DNA from: Hyphomicrobiales bacterium
GTDB lineage: Bacteria > Pseudomonadota > Alphaproteobacteria > Rhizobiales > Beijerinckiaceae
Assembly: GCA_028868735.1 (NCBI GenBank)
Contig: JAGWTW010000026.1
Location: 1-38,808 of the forward strand
DNA length: 38,808 nucleotides
Reading direction: 5' to 3'
Shown here piece by piece: positions 9,350 through 18,345 of this stretch; the stretch's first letter is position 1; the number at the start of each line of letters is the position of its first letter. The notes beneath the pieces were generated by a model. The model worked only from the letters and a program-made list of their open reading frames with translations. It was not told where the DNA came from and ran no database searches. The position numbers were made by a program, and so were the translations under genes.

Positions 9350-10753
9350 TCAGGATTTCGCGAGATAGGGCTGCGTCATTTTGACCGGATCCACGATCCG
9401 GTCGAAATCGGCCTCCGATACATAGCCCAGCGCCAGCGCGGCGGCCTTGAGCGTGAGGTCGTGCTCCATTGCGTGATGCGCGATCGCGGATGCCTTGTCA
9501 TAGCCGATCAACGGCGAAAGCGCGGTTACGAGCATCAGGGATTGCGCGACGTCTTGTGCGATCTTACGCCTGTTGGGTTCGGTCCCCTCGATCAGGAATT
9601 TTCGGAAATTCGTGCACCCGTCCGTCAACAGCGTGATCGAGTGCATGATGTTGTGGATGACGAGCGGCTTGTAGACGTTCATCTCCAGATAGCCGCCCGC
9701 GCCCCCGAGGCCGACGGCGACGTCGTTCGCCATCACCTGCACCGCGACCATGGTCAGCGCCTCCGCCTGGGTCGGATTCACTTTGCCCGGCATGATCGAG
9801 GAGCCGGGTTCGTTCGAAGGCAGGATGAGTTCCGCAAAACCGGCGCGCGGGCCGCAAGCAACGAGGCGGATGTCGTTGGCGATCTTGTAGAGCGAGGCCG
9901 CGAGCGTGCGCGTTACGCCGGAAAAATGTACGAGCGCGTCATGCGCGCCCTGGACCGCGAACTTGTTCGGCGCGGAGACGAAGGGAAGTCCGGTAAGGCC
10001 GGCGATTTCAGCAGCGGCAGCTTCGGCGAAACCCGGCGGCGCGTTGACGCCGGTGCCGACCGCCGTTCCGCCGAGCGAGAGACGATATACGCCCGCGAGC
10101 GCCTCGTGCAGCCTCTCGATATTGTCGGAAAGCATGCCGACATAGCCCGACCATTCCTGACCGAGCGTCAGCGGGGTCGCATCCTGCAAGTGCGTACGGC
10201 CGATCTTGACGATGTCCTTCCATTGCTCGGCCTTGTCGGCGATCGCATTGCGCAAGCGCTCGACGGCGGGAACCAGACGCGAGACCGTGTCGAGCGCCGT
10301 CGCGATATACATCGCGGAGGGAAAGGTGTCGTTCGAGGATTGCGCCATATTGACGTGATCGTTCGGATGCACCGGCGTCTTGCCGCCGAGCGGCGTGCCC
10401 GCGAGCTGGCAGCAGCGGTTGGAGATCACCTCGTTGACGTTCATGTTGAACTGCGTCCCGCTGCCGGTCATCCAGACGTGCAGCGGGAACATGTCGTCGT
10501 AGCGCCCTTCGCGAATTTCATCGCAGGCCGTCACGATCAGCCGGTGTATCTGATCGCTCAACCGTCCGTCGGCGTGATTGACGGTAGCGGCAGCCTTTTT
10601 GAGAAGCGCGTAGGCGCCGATCATCTCGCGCGGCATGAGGTCGCTGCCGATCGAGAAAAAGGCGAGCGACCTCTGCGTCTGCGCGCCCCACAATTTGTCG
10701 GCGGGCACCTCTACTTCACCGAGGCTGTCGGTTTCCTTGCGCATAGCGGGCAT
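9350..10753 (-). CDS. fumC: Class II fumarate hydratase
   Basis: A 467-residue enzyme interconverting fumarate and L-malate in the TCA cycle; the class II form has no iron-sulfur cluster. The family signature [10 protein letters not shown] is at 317-326 with the catalytic Ser318, and the second catalytic residue His188 is in [16 protein letters not shown]. The [14 protein letters not shown] (97-110) and [10 protein letters not shown] (139-148) segments are typical of fumarases rather than aspartases. The ORF is open further upstream, but the start at 10753 has AGGAAGAGG just before it and gives family length. It lies 34 bases downstream of the nitronate monooxygenase on the same strand, suggesting cotranscription. 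It is convergent with the flavin monooxygenase, 16 bases apart. Confidence 0.96.
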   Translation of the reverse strand: MPAMRKETDSLGEVEVPADKLWGAQTQRSLAFFSIGSDLMPREMIGAYALLKKAAATVNHADGRLSDQIHRLIVTACDEIREGRYDDMFPLHVWMTGSGTQFNMNVNEVISNRCCQLAGTPLGGKTPVHPNDHVNMAQSSNDTFPSAMYIATALDTVSRLVPAVERLRNAIADKAEQWKDIVKIGRTHLQDATPLTLGQEWSGYVGMLSDNIERLHEALAGVYRLSLGGTAVGTGVNAPPGFAEAAAAEIAGLTGLPFVSAPNKFAVQGAHDALVHFSGVTRTLAASLYKIANDIRLVACGPRAGFAELILPSNEPGSSIMPGKVNPTQAEALTMVAVQVMANDVAVGLGGAGGYLEMNVYKPLVIHNIMHSITLLTDGCTNFRKFLIEGTEPNRRKIAQDVAQSLMLVTALSPLIGYDKASAIAHHAMEHDLTLKAAALALGYVSEADFDRIVDPVKMTQPYLAKS

Positions 10754-10787
10754 GGTCGCCTCTTCCTCAATCGCGGCGTTCGCGCCG

Positions 10788-11858
10788 TCAGATCGGCCGC
10801 GCCGGCATGTGGGTCGCGCCGCCGATGATCTCGCGGGCCTGCTTCCACCATTTCTGCGTAAGCTCGCCGGCGTCGCCCTCGCGCGCGAGGGCGCCCGCTT
10901 CGCCAGACCAGAGCGGGGAGAAGTCACTGGAGCCGCGCGCTTCGGCGTGACTGCGCAGCGGCGACACTGCGCCCGTCGCCAGGGGGAAGGCCGGCGCGGC
11001 GGCATTGAAGGGCCCTTGTTCGCGCATGAATCGCGTCATCAGACCGCGCGCGGGCCGACCCGTGTAGAGATTTGTGAGGCGCGTATCGTCGTCGCGCGCG
11101 GTCTTCAGTGCTGCGCGATGCAGAGGCGCGGTCGACGCCTGCGGCGACAGGAGGTAGGCCGTGCCGATTTGCGCCGCGCTCGCGCCCAGCGCGAAGGCCG
11201 CCGCAATCCCGCGCCCGTCGGCGATACCGCCGGCTGCGATCACCGGCGCCTTCACGGCGTCCACGATTTGCGGCAACAACGCGAACAGGCCGGGCTGCGC
11301 ATCGATGTCGTCGGTCAGGAACATGCCGCGGTGTCCGCCGGCCTCGCGCCCTTGCGCGATCACGGCGTCGACGCCGCGCGCGTCGAGCCAGCGCGCTTCG
11401 GACACTGTCGTTGCGGACGAGAGAATCTTCGCGCCCGTCGCCTTCGTGCGCGCCAGCAAGCCTTCGTTCGGCAAACCGAAATGAAACGAGACGACCGCGG
11501 GCTTTGTCTCTTCGACGACCGCGCACATGGCCTCGTCGTAGGGCGCCCTGCCCGGCCCCTTCGGAATCGTCGCGGGATCGAGACCGGCGTCGCGGTAATA
11601 GCCGCCGAGACGCTCGAGCCATGCCGCCTCGCGCGCGGCGTCCGGCGCGGGCGGTCTGTGCGCGAAAAAATTGACGTTGAAGGGCGCACGCGTCTCAGCC
11701 CGGATCTGCGCGATCTGCGCGCGAAGAATTTCGGGCGTCAGCATGGCGCAGGGAATCGAGCCGAGGCCGCCGGCCTCGCACACGGCGATGCAGAGATCGG
11801 GGCCCTGCGAACCCGCCATCGGCGCCTGCACGATCGGAAGCGAAGACAAAGTCCACAT
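10788..11858 (-). CDS. Nitronate monooxygenase (2-nitropropane dioxygenase family)
   Basis: A 356-residue FMN-dependent TIM-barrel enzyme that oxidises alkyl nitronates, such as propionate-3-nitronate, to the aldehyde plus nitrite or nitrate. Visible landmarks: N-terminal [10 protein letters not shown] (7-16), the AGGLGSIPC turn (29-37), the family motif [11 protein letters not shown] (168-178) and the flavin-phosphate-binding GGIADGRG (210-217) followed by [12 protein letters not shown]. The order and spacing match class I nitronate monooxygenases. GGAG lies 6 bases before the ATG. The stop is 34 bases from the fumC start, so both probably share a transcript. Related enoyl-ACP reductases of the FabK type are an alternative, but the AQGxEAGGHRG motif and length favour nitronate monooxygenase. 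Confidence 0.88.
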   Translation of the reverse strand: MWTLSSLPIVQAPMAGSQGPDLCIAVCEAGGLGSIPCAMLTPEILRAQIAQIRAETRAPFNVNFFAHRPPAPDAAREAAWLERLGGYYRDAGLDPATIPKGPGRAPYDEAMCAVVEETKPAVVSFHFGLPNEGLLARTKATGAKILSSATTVSEARWLDARGVDAVIAQGREAGGHRGMFLTDDIDAQPGLFALLPQIVDAVKAPVIAAGGIADGRGIAAAFALGASAAQIGTAYLLSPQASTAPLHRAALKTARDDDTRLTNLYTGRPARGLMTRFMREQGPFNAAAPAFPLATGAVSPLRSHAEARGSSDFSPLWSGEAGALAREGDAGELTQKWWKQAREIIGGATHMPARPI

Positions 11859-11908
11859 GCGCGGTGCTCCGATGGATCGCGAGCCTTAGGGCTCGTCGGC
11901 ATTCTTGT

Positions 11909-11924
11909 GCGGGCCGACGCCCGC
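11909..11924. other. Short perfect hairpin between ppx and the nitronate monooxygenase gene
   Basis: GCGGGC-CGAC-GCCCGC is a 6-base perfect stem with a 4-base loop, just beyond the ppx stop. A run of seven A/T bases (11928-11934) lies between the ppx stop and the stem. In the direction of ppx transcription the T run comes before the stem, which is the wrong order for an intrinsic terminator. The hairpin may still stabilise the ppx transcript end. Confidence 0.35.
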
Positions 11925-11934
11925 GCGAAAAAAA

Positions 11935-13449
11935 TCAGGCCGTCACGATCCTCGGCTCGCGGCCGATGATCTTGCCCAGCGCCTTCATGCGATTGGCGAT
12001 GCGCTCGCTCGCGAGCGGGGCGAGCTCGGCGGGCAGCGTCAGCACCAGTTCCTTTCGCTGCACCGCAAGCGGCGCGCGCGGAAGAACGCCGGGCATGGCC
12101 GCCGATGTTATATAGGCCACCCGCATGGCCGCGCCCATGATGCGCGCGCGGTCGAGCAGCCGTGCGGTGACAAGACCGCGAATGGCCGGGCTGACGCTTT
12201 CGTTGAGGCCGATATGGCGGATCGCGATCGCCAGAGCGATGAAGGCGCGGCCCGCATGGTCGACGCCCGTGAAAGACGCATTGGCGACGATGTCGAACGC
12301 CTGAACGCCACGATAGTCGGGATGCGCGCGCCAGGCGATGTCCGACAGCAGGCAGGCCGCGCGCCGCAGGCGGGCTTCGTAGAGCGTATCGCCGAGCTCG
12401 GTCGAACGAAAGAAGGCGTCGATCCAGTCGGCGAGTTCGAAGGCGTGCGCGGGCGCGCGCGACCGCAGGACGTTGAACTCCGCCGCGCCGGCGATCAAAG
12501 GGTCCTCGCTGCGATCCTCGTCCGGCAATTGCTCGTAGAGAAGGCCCTCGCGGACGCCGGCGGCGGACATCACGATCAGGCTCGGCTTTCCGCGCTTGAT
12601 GATCTCGTCGAGTACGATCGCGCCATAGGCGAGCAACGGTCGACGCTGCGCAGAAATCGCGTCTGACGCGTTCAGCGAGTCGATGTCGACGCGTTCGATC
12701 AGCTCGACGAAATCGGCGGCGTCGCGCGTGGGGATTTCGTAATTGTGCATCACGTTGAGCGGATAGGACCGCTGCAACATGTGCAGCCGCGCCAGCGCGC
12801 GCCACGTGCCGCCGATCGCGTAAAAAACGCGGCCGTTCAGCTTCTTCAGCGCGCCGGCGTCGGCGATCAGTTCGCGCGCGATCTTCGTCGCCTGCTTCGG
12901 AGATCTGCCCGAAGCGTCCATCAACGCAAGACCGCCAAGCGGCAGCGTCTCGCCACGGCCGAGCTTCTTGCCGTCCACGTCGATCAGTTCGAGCGAGCCG
13001 CCCCCGAGATCGCCGACCACGCCGTCGGGCTCGTACATGGCGGAGACGACGCCGAGCGCCGACAGCTCCGCCTCGCGCTTTCCGGACAGGAGCTGGATCG
13101 GCGCGCCGATCGCCTGTTCTGCGCGGTCGAGGAATTTCTGTCCGTTGCTCGCGTCGCGCGCCGCGGCGGTCGCCACGACCTGGATGTCCTTGACCCCCAT
13201 GACGCGACAGAGCGTCTCGAAGCGCGCGAGCGCGGAAAGCGCCCGATCCATCGCGTCTTCGGCGAGCGCGCCCGTCGTTACGACGCCGCGGCCGAGGCCG
13301 CAGAAGGCCTTTTCGTTGAAAATCGGCGTCGGCGCGCGCGTGCGCCCTTCGTAGGCGACGAGACGAACGCTGTTTGATCCGATATCGACGATCGCAACCG
13401 GCGCGTCGCTCGCAAGCCGACCTTGCGCCGGTGATTTCCAGGGACTCAT
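11935..13449 (-). CDS. ppx: Exopolyphosphatase/guanosine pentaphosphate phosphatase (Ppx/GppA)
   Basis: A 504-residue member of the actin-like ASKHA phosphatase family that removes terminal phosphates from polyphosphate and may act on pppGpp. The first phosphate-binding motif VDIGSNSVRLV is at about 21-31 and the second is GVVGDLGGGSLEL. The C-terminal region looks HD-domain-like, as in longer Ppx proteins, rich in helices with RRAACLLSDIAWRAHPDY. The frame is open upstream into the ppk region, but the ATG at 13449 lies 8 bases after the ppk stop and begins just before the conserved domain. Directly downstream of ppk, it gives a synthesis-and-degradation pair for polyphosphate under one transcript. 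Confidence 0.93.
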   Translation of the reverse strand: MSPWKSPAQGRLASDAPVAIVDIGSNSVRLVAYEGRTRAPTPIFNEKAFCGLGRGVVTTGALAEDAMDRALSALARFETLCRVMGVKDIQVVATAAARDASNGQKFLDRAEQAIGAPIQLLSGKREAELSALGVVSAMYEPDGVVGDLGGGSLELIDVDGKKLGRGETLPLGGLALMDASGRSPKQATKIARELIADAGALKKLNGRVFYAIGGTWRALARLHMLQRSYPLNVMHNYEIPTRDAADFVELIERVDIDSLNASDAISAQRRPLLAYGAIVLDEIIKRGKPSLIVMSAAGVREGLLYEQLPDEDRSEDPLIAGAAEFNVLRSRAPAHAFELADWIDAFFRSTELGDTLYEARLRRAACLLSDIAWRAHPDYRGVQAFDIVANASFTGVDHAGRAFIALAIAIRHIGLNESVSPAIRGLVTARLLDRARIMGAAMRVAYITSAAMPGVLPRAPLAVQRKELVLTLPAELAPLASERIANRMKALGKIIGREPRIVTA

Positions 13450-13457
13450 GAACGGAA

Positions 13458-15710
13458 TTACCCGCGTTTCGACAGCGACTTCGGCCGGGAGGCCTGCAGC
13501 GACTTGCCGCGGCCGGACAGGCTCGGGTTGGTCATAAAGTACTTGTGCGCATTGAACGACTCCGCGCCGCGCGGCTGATCGACGCGGACGCTCGAACCAT
13601 CGGGCAGGATGCGGTAGCTCTGCTCCGTGTCGATGAGATTGGCGAGCATGATCTGATCGAGCACCTGCTGGTGCACAGTCGGGTTGAGGATCGGAATCAG
13701 AGATTCGACGCGCCGGTCGAGATTGCGCGGCATCAGATCGGCCGAAGAGATGTAGACGAGCGATTTTCGGTGCGGCAGCGCGTGCCCGTTGCCGAAAGCG
13801 TAGATGCGCGCGTGTTCGAGGAAGCGGCCGATGATCGATTTCACCCGGATGTTGTCGGAAAGACCCGGCACGCCCGGCCGCAGGCAGCAGATGCCGCGCA
13901 CGACGAATTCGATTGCGACGCCGGCCTGGCTCGCCTGGTAGAGCGCGTCGATGATTTCCGGATCGACGAGCGCGTTGCATTTGCCCCAGATCGAGGCGGG
14001 CTTGCCGGCGCGCGCGAAGGCGATTTCGCGCTCGATGTTCTCGATCAGCGTCTTCTTCAGGCCGATCGGCGAGACCGACATGCACTCGAGGCCAGCGGGC
14101 TCGGCGTAACCCGTGATGAAGTTGAAGATGCGCGCGACGTCGCGACCGATCGCAGGATCAGCGGTGAACAGCGATATGTCCGTGTAGATTTTCGCCGTGA
14201 CCGGGTGATAATTGCCGGTGCCGACGTGGCAATAGGTGACGAGCGATCCGCTCTCGCGCCGCACGATCATTGAAAGCTTGGCGTGGGTCTTCAGTTCGAT
14301 GAAGCCGAACACCACCTGAACGCCGGCGCGTTCGAGGTCGCGCGCCCAGCGGATATTGGCCTCTTCATCGAACCGCGCCTTCAGCTCGACGAGCGCAGTC
14401 ACCGACTTTCCGGCTTCGGCGGCCTCGATCAGCGCGCGCACGATCGGGCTGTCCGACGACGTGCGGTAGAGCGTCTGCTTGATCGCGACGACGTTGGGGT
14501 CGCGCGCGGCCTGCTGAATGAACTGCACGACCACGTCGAACGATTCGTAGGGGTGATGGACGATGAGGTCTTTTTGCTTGATCGCCAGAAAGCAATCGCC
14601 GCCGTTTTCCCTCACGCGCTCGGGATAGCGCGGCGTGTACAGCGCGAACTTCAGTTCGGGCCGGTTGAGCGAAATGATCTCCGAGAGATCGTTGAGCGCC
14701 AGCATGCCGTCCAGGACGAAAATCTGGTCCTGCGCGACGTCGAGCTCCTCGGCGACGAACGCGCGCAGTCCCTCGGGCATGGAGGCTTCCATTTCGAGGC
14801 GGATCACCGTGCCGCGGCGCCGCCGCTTCAGCGCCGTCTCGAACAGGCGAACGAGATCTTCGGCCTCTTCTTCCACTTCGAGGTCGCTGTCGCGGATCAC
14901 GCGGAATAGGCCCTTGCCCACGACGTCATAATCGGGGAACAGCTTCTTCGCATTCATGAGGATCAGCGTTTCCAGCGGGATGAATTGCGCGGGACCGCCG
15001 CCGACCAGTTCAGGAATGCGGATGAAGCGTTCGACCTTGTTGGGCATGCGCACGAGCGCGGTGCGCGAGAGTTTCTCGTTGTGCGCGGCGAGATCGAGCG
15101 CCAGCGTGAAACCGAGATTCGGGATGAACGGGAAAGGATGCGCCGGGTCGACGGCGAGCGGCGTCAGCACCGGAAACACGTTGAGGACGAAATAATCGTC
15201 CAGCCATGCGCGCTGCGCCTTGGTCAGGTCATCGGGCTCGACGATGACGATGCCGGTCGCCGCCAGTTCCGGCCGCAGCGTGCGCCAACGCCGCATCTGC
15301 TCGTCGGCCAGAAGCGAAACGCGTTCGCGTATCTTCGCCAGCTGTTCGGCGGGGGTGAGGCCGTCCTGCGAACGCTCCCCGACGCCGGAACGCATCTGGC
15401 CGCGCAGGCCGGCGACGCGCACCATGAAGAACTCATCGAGATTGTTCGCCGAGATCGTGAGGAAGCGCAGCTGTTCGAGCAGCGGATGGTTCCGGTTCGA
15501 GGCTTCGAGCAACACGCGGCGGTTGAATTCGAGCCAGGAGAGTTCGCGATTGATGAAGCGTTCGGGCGAGACCGCCAGTTCGTCCGGGCGCTCGGCGATA
15601 TCGCCGAGGTCGTCCATGACATGGATGTCGGCAGCGCTTCGGGCCTCGGGCGGCTCGCTTCGGCCCTCCGCGTCCTGCGCCGTCTGGTCATGCTCGCTGT
15701 GGCTGGTCAT
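13458..15710 (-). CDS. ppk1: Polyphosphate kinase 1
   Basis: A 750-residue enzyme that reversibly transfers the gamma-phosphate of ATP to polyphosphate. The N-terminal domain has [17 protein letters not shown] (51-67), typical of Ppk1. Two phospholipase-D-like catalytic domains follow, carrying the phosphorylated histidine His476 ([11 protein letters not shown]) and the second histidine His633 ([12 protein letters not shown]), equivalent to His435 and His592 of E. coli. It is somewhat longer than the E. coli enzyme (688 residues) because of about 45 acidic, probably flexible N-terminal residues and a basic tail. It lies 33 bases downstream of hdaA and 8 bases upstream of ppx, so the three are likely cotranscribed. 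Confidence 0.97.
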   Translation of the reverse strand: MTSHSEHDQTAQDAEGRSEPPEARSAADIHVMDDLGDIAERPDELAVSPERFINRELSWLEFNRRVLLEASNRNHPLLEQLRFLTISANNLDEFFMVRVAGLRGQMRSGVGERSQDGLTPAEQLAKIRERVSLLADEQMRRWRTLRPELAATGIVIVEPDDLTKAQRAWLDDYFVLNVFPVLTPLAVDPAHPFPFIPNLGFTLALDLAAHNEKLSRTALVRMPNKVERFIRIPELVGGGPAQFIPLETLILMNAKKLFPDYDVVGKGLFRVIRDSDLEVEEEAEDLVRLFETALKRRRRGTVIRLEMEASMPEGLRAFVAEELDVAQDQIFVLDGMLALNDLSEIISLNRPELKFALYTPRYPERVRENGGDCFLAIKQKDLIVHHPYESFDVVVQFIQQAARDPNVVAIKQTLYRTSSDSPIVRALIEAAEAGKSVTALVELKARFDEEANIRWARDLERAGVQVVFGFIELKTHAKLSMIVRRESGSLVTYCHVGTGNYHPVTAKIYTDISLFTADPAIGRDVARIFNFITGYAEPAGLECMSVSPIGLKKTLIENIEREIAFARAGKPASIWGKCNALVDPEIIDALYQASQAGVAIEFVVRGICCLRPGVPGLSDNIRVKSIIGRFLEHARIYAFGNGHALPHRKSLVYISSADLMPRNLDRRVESLIPILNPTVHQQVLDQIMLANLIDTEQSYRILPDGSSVRVDQPRGAESFNAHKYFMTNPSLSGRGKSLQASRPKSLSKRG

Positions 15711-15743
15711 GGTTCCCTTGCGCGCCCTGCCCTGTGGTCAGGG

Positions 15744-16472
15744 CTAGTCCGATTCTCCATCGGAAGCCTCGTCATATTCAAGCCGGCCGAGCAATCTGGC
15801 GGCGAGACCCCGGGTGATGCGACGCCCCTCGGCGAGCGCCTCGTCGTCGAGCGCCCGCACCATTTCCCGCGCCGCGTCGAGCGAGCGATCGATGCGCTGG
15901 GCGACATATTCGATGACGCTGGCGTCGACGGCAAGCTGACGGTCGACGAACAGCTTGACCAGAACAGCACGGATCAGGTCGTCGTCCGGGCGGCCGATCT
16001 CGACGAGCGGCGCACGGCGCAGACGCGACATCAGGTCCGGCAGGCGCACCCCCCAGGCCTCAGGACGCGAGCGCGCGGTCAGGAGCAAGGAAGCCCGGGA
16101 TTCCTGGACGAGATTGACGAGATGGAACAGGCCGCGTTCGTCGACCACGCAATCGGCGTCCTCGACCAGAATATTCCGCCCCGAAAAGTCTACGAGCGCC
16201 GCGTCGGCGCGGATCGCCAGCGGCGGCGCCAGCGCGGCCCTGGCGCGGCGCGACCAGATGTCGGCGAGATGGCTCTTGCCGGCGCCGCCTTCTCCGGCCA
16301 GCACGAGCACCGGGTCCGGCCAGTCCGGCCAGGCCGACACCATGGCGTGCGCCGTCGCATTTGATGGGGAGACGAGAAAATCCTCGTCGCCGTACCGGGG
16401 AGCGACCTCGAAGCCGAAAGCGAGCTGGCGCGCGCCGGCCTTCTCCGGCGCAGGCGCATTTCCTTCGCTCAT
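15744..16472 (-). CDS. hdaA: DnaA regulatory inactivator Hda homologue (HdaA)
   Basis: A 242-residue AAA+ protein related to DnaA domain III. An N-terminal QLAFGF (16-21) matches the sliding-clamp-binding motif used by Hda. The Walker A motif GEGGAGKS is at 60-67, a Walker-B-like ILVEDAD at 101-107, and an arginine-finger box LPDLMSRLRR at 144-153. There is no DnaA domain IV DNA-binding region. Hda with the DNA-loaded beta clamp stimulates ATP hydrolysis by DnaA after initiation and prevents re-replication. The start overlaps the stop of the upstream permease by 4 bases (ATGA), implying translational coupling. An intact Walker A is usual for alphaproteobacterial HdaA. Confidence 0.9.
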   Translation of the reverse strand: MSEGNAPAPEKAGARQLAFGFEVAPRYGDEDFLVSPSNATAHAMVSAWPDWPDPVLVLAGEGGAGKSHLADIWSRRARAALAPPLAIRADAALVDFSGRNILVEDADCVVDERGLFHLVNLVQESRASLLLTARSRPEAWGVRLPDLMSRLRRAPLVEIGRPDDDLIRAVLVKLFVDRQLAVDASVIEYVAQRIDRSLDAAREMVRALDDEALAEGRRITRGLAARLLGRLEYDEASDGESD

Positions 16473-17668
16473 GGAACCCGCGACTCGTCCGTCAGCAGCC
16501 GCGTTTCGCCCTTGAAGAACGGACTCTGGCGATAGCGGGCGATCGCGAAGCGCAGGAGGACGCCGATCGCCGCCGCGACCGGAACCGCGACGATCAGACC
16601 GGTGAATCCGAACAGCGAACCGAAGGCGAGCAGCGCGAACATCAACCAGACCGGATGCAGCCCGACCGAGGCGCCGACGAGTTTCGGCGACAGCACGTTG
16701 CCCTCCAGAAACTGGCCCGCGAGCACCACGGCGAGCGACATGACCAGCAGGCGCCATTCCGGCCAGCCCTGCACGGTCGCCACGACGGCCGAGACGACCA
16801 GCGCCGACAAGGACCCGACATAGGGAATAAAACTCAGGAAGCCTGCGGTGATGCCGATCAGGAACCCGAAATTCAGTCCGACGAGCGTCAGCCCGACGCC
16901 GTACCACAATCCGAGAAACAGGCAGACGAGCGACTGGCCGCGCAGGAAGCCTGCGAGCGCCTTGTCGATATCGCGCGCCAGCATCGACACTTCAGGCCTG
17001 AATCGCGGCGGCACCAGCGATCCGAGGGTCGCGACCATGCGGTCCCAGTCGATCAGAATGTAGAAGGCGACGACGGGCGTGACGACGAGCAGCGAGACTA
17101 TCCCGACGAGCGCGGCGCCTCCGGAGATCAACGACTTCGCGAAGGCGCCGAGCCATTTCACCCCTTCGCCGACGACGTCGCCGATCGCCTTCTGGATATC
17201 GGCGGGATTGCCGGATCCCAGTCCGAATTTCGCGGCGTACTCGCCGATCCAGGACGAATTGAGATAGCGACCGCCTTCGTCCGACAGCAGGGATTGCAGC
17301 TTGGCGATGATTTGAGGCAGCGATTCCACAAAATCCGACAACTGTCGGCCGAGCACTGGCACGATCAGGACCAGGAAGGCGATCAGGAGAATCAGGAACA
17401 CCGCCAGGATGACCAGCGCGGCGCCGAGCCTCCCGAGGCCGGTCCTCTGGAGCTTGGTCGCGATCGGGTCGAGCAGGTAGCCGAGCGCGATGCCCGTCAC
17501 GAAGGGCATCAGCACGCCGGAGAAGACGTAAAGGAACAGCGCGCAAAACAGGACCGCCAGCACCCAGGGCCCGAATTCGCGCACCAGGCGCGGTTCGGTC
17601 TCGACGACGATCGCCGCAGGCCGGCTCGCGTCCGCGCGCTCGATCAATGGCCCATGTGGCTGATCCAT
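16469..17668 (-). CDS. AI-2E family transporter (PerM/YdiK-like permease)
   Basis: A 399-residue integral membrane protein with about eight hydrophobic segments and a soluble stretch of about 90 residues after helix 3, which is typical of the UPF0118/AI-2E exporter family. Landmarks are PFVTGIALGYLLDPI near the N-terminus, the FLSFIPYVGSLSA segment and the C-terminal GNVLSPKLVGASVGLHPVW motif, all highly characteristic. Proposed roles in the family include export of autoinducer 2 or other small molecules and, in some members, cation/proton exchange; none can be assigned here. The start lies inside the end of pgsA (25-base overlap) and the stop overlaps hdaA by 4 bases. Confidence 0.92.
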   Translation of the reverse strand: MDQPHGPLIERADASRPAAIVVETEPRLVREFGPWVLAVLFCALFLYVFSGVLMPFVTGIALGYLLDPIATKLQRTGLGRLGAALVILAVFLILLIAFLVLIVPVLGRQLSDFVESLPQIIAKLQSLLSDEGGRYLNSSWIGEYAAKFGLGSGNPADIQKAIGDVVGEGVKWLGAFAKSLISGGAALVGIVSLLVVTPVVAFYILIDWDRMVATLGSLVPPRFRPEVSMLARDIDKALAGFLRGQSLVCLFLGLWYGVGLTLVGLNFGFLIGITAGFLSFIPYVGSLSALVVSAVVATVQGWPEWRLLVMSLAVVLAGQFLEGNVLSPKLVGASVGLHPVWLMFALLAFGSLFGFTGLIVAVPVAAAIGVLLRFAIARYRQSPFFKGETRLLTDESRVP

Positions 17669-18192
17669 GGGACCAGATAGGCGCCGGCCGAGGCGACCGT
17701 CAATGCCGCGACGAGCCACAGGCCCACGGCAAACCACAGGCCGGTCGGAATCCCGAACGCGAGCGCCCCCAGAACGGCGGCGGCGAAGCCGATCTGCGCG
17801 GTCGTGTTGATCTTGGAAAGGAAAATCGGGCGGATCGCGATCGGGTTGTCGAGCAGCCACGACGTGATGACGCCGCCGACGATCATCACGTCGCGCGAAA
17901 CGACGAGGATGGCGAGCGTCGCGGGAACGACATGCGCGATCCCCAATGCGACGTAGATCGAGACCAGCAGGGTCTTGTCGGCGAGCGGGTCGAGAAATGC
18001 GCCCAGTTCGGAGCGCAGGTCGAACGTTTTCGCCAGCCAGCCGTCAGCGGCGTCGGACGCGCCGGCGATCACGAATACCGCAAAGGCGCTGTCCCATTCG
18101 CCGTCGACGATCATGGAGACGATGACGGGCACCAGCAGAAGGCGGCAGATCGTGATGATGTTCGGCAGCGAGCCGAATTTTGCCAGGTCCAA
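17644..18192 (-). CDS. pgsA: CDP-alcohol phosphatidyltransferase (PgsA-like)
   Basis: A 182-residue membrane enzyme with four to six hydrophobic helices. The CDP-alcohol phosphatidyltransferase motif is read as SDAADGWLAK and then ELGAFLDPLADK (about residues 46-73), giving the four metal-binding aspartates in D-x2-D-G ... G-x3-D-x3-D. The usual Arg of DGxxAR is Lys here. The family reaction is transfer of phosphatidate from CDP-diacylglycerol to an alcohol, with glycerol-3-phosphate the likely acceptor, yielding the precursor of phosphatidylglycerol. N-terminal LPNIITICRLLLVPV is typical of PgsA. It is the first gene of the pgsA-permease-hdaA-ppk1-ppx run and is divergent from the ABC-F gene. 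Another acceptor alcohol cannot be excluded. Confidence 0.87.
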   Translation of the reverse strand: MDLAKFGSLPNIITICRLLLVPVIVSMIVDGEWDSAFAVFVIAGASDAADGWLAKTFDLRSELGAFLDPLADKTLLVSIYVALGIAHVVPATLAILVVSRDVMIVGGVITSWLLDNPIAIRPIFLSKINTTAQIGFAAAVLGALAFGIPTGLWFAVGLWLVAALTVASAGAYLVPWISHMGH

Positions 18193-18345
18193 GCCGCCCC
18201 TCCCGGCGCGTTCTCTGGGTTCGGCGCCGAATTTCGCGTCATTGTGGCGAGGCGCCGCCGCCAGGGCAAGTCATGCGCCCTTGTCAGGGCCGCCGGCCAT
18301 GTCCTATCTCGCCCTGCCGCGGCTCCTTTTGCGGCGAAGCTTCCG

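Noticed and set aside
11909..11934. Intrinsic terminator for ppx
   Set aside because: The 6-base stem is real, but the T run precedes it in the ppx direction, and on the other strand an A run follows, so it lacks the terminator order.
13450..14085. N-terminal extension of Ppx by about 210 residues
   Set aside because: The frame stays open inside ppk1 but the extra residues are Arg-rich and motif-free. The ATG at 13449, 8 bases after the ppk1 stop, gives a normal Ppx.
17647..18345. N-terminal extension of the ABC-F ATPase
   Set aside because: It would be antisense to pgsA; the ATG at 18346 begins right at the first ATPase strand.
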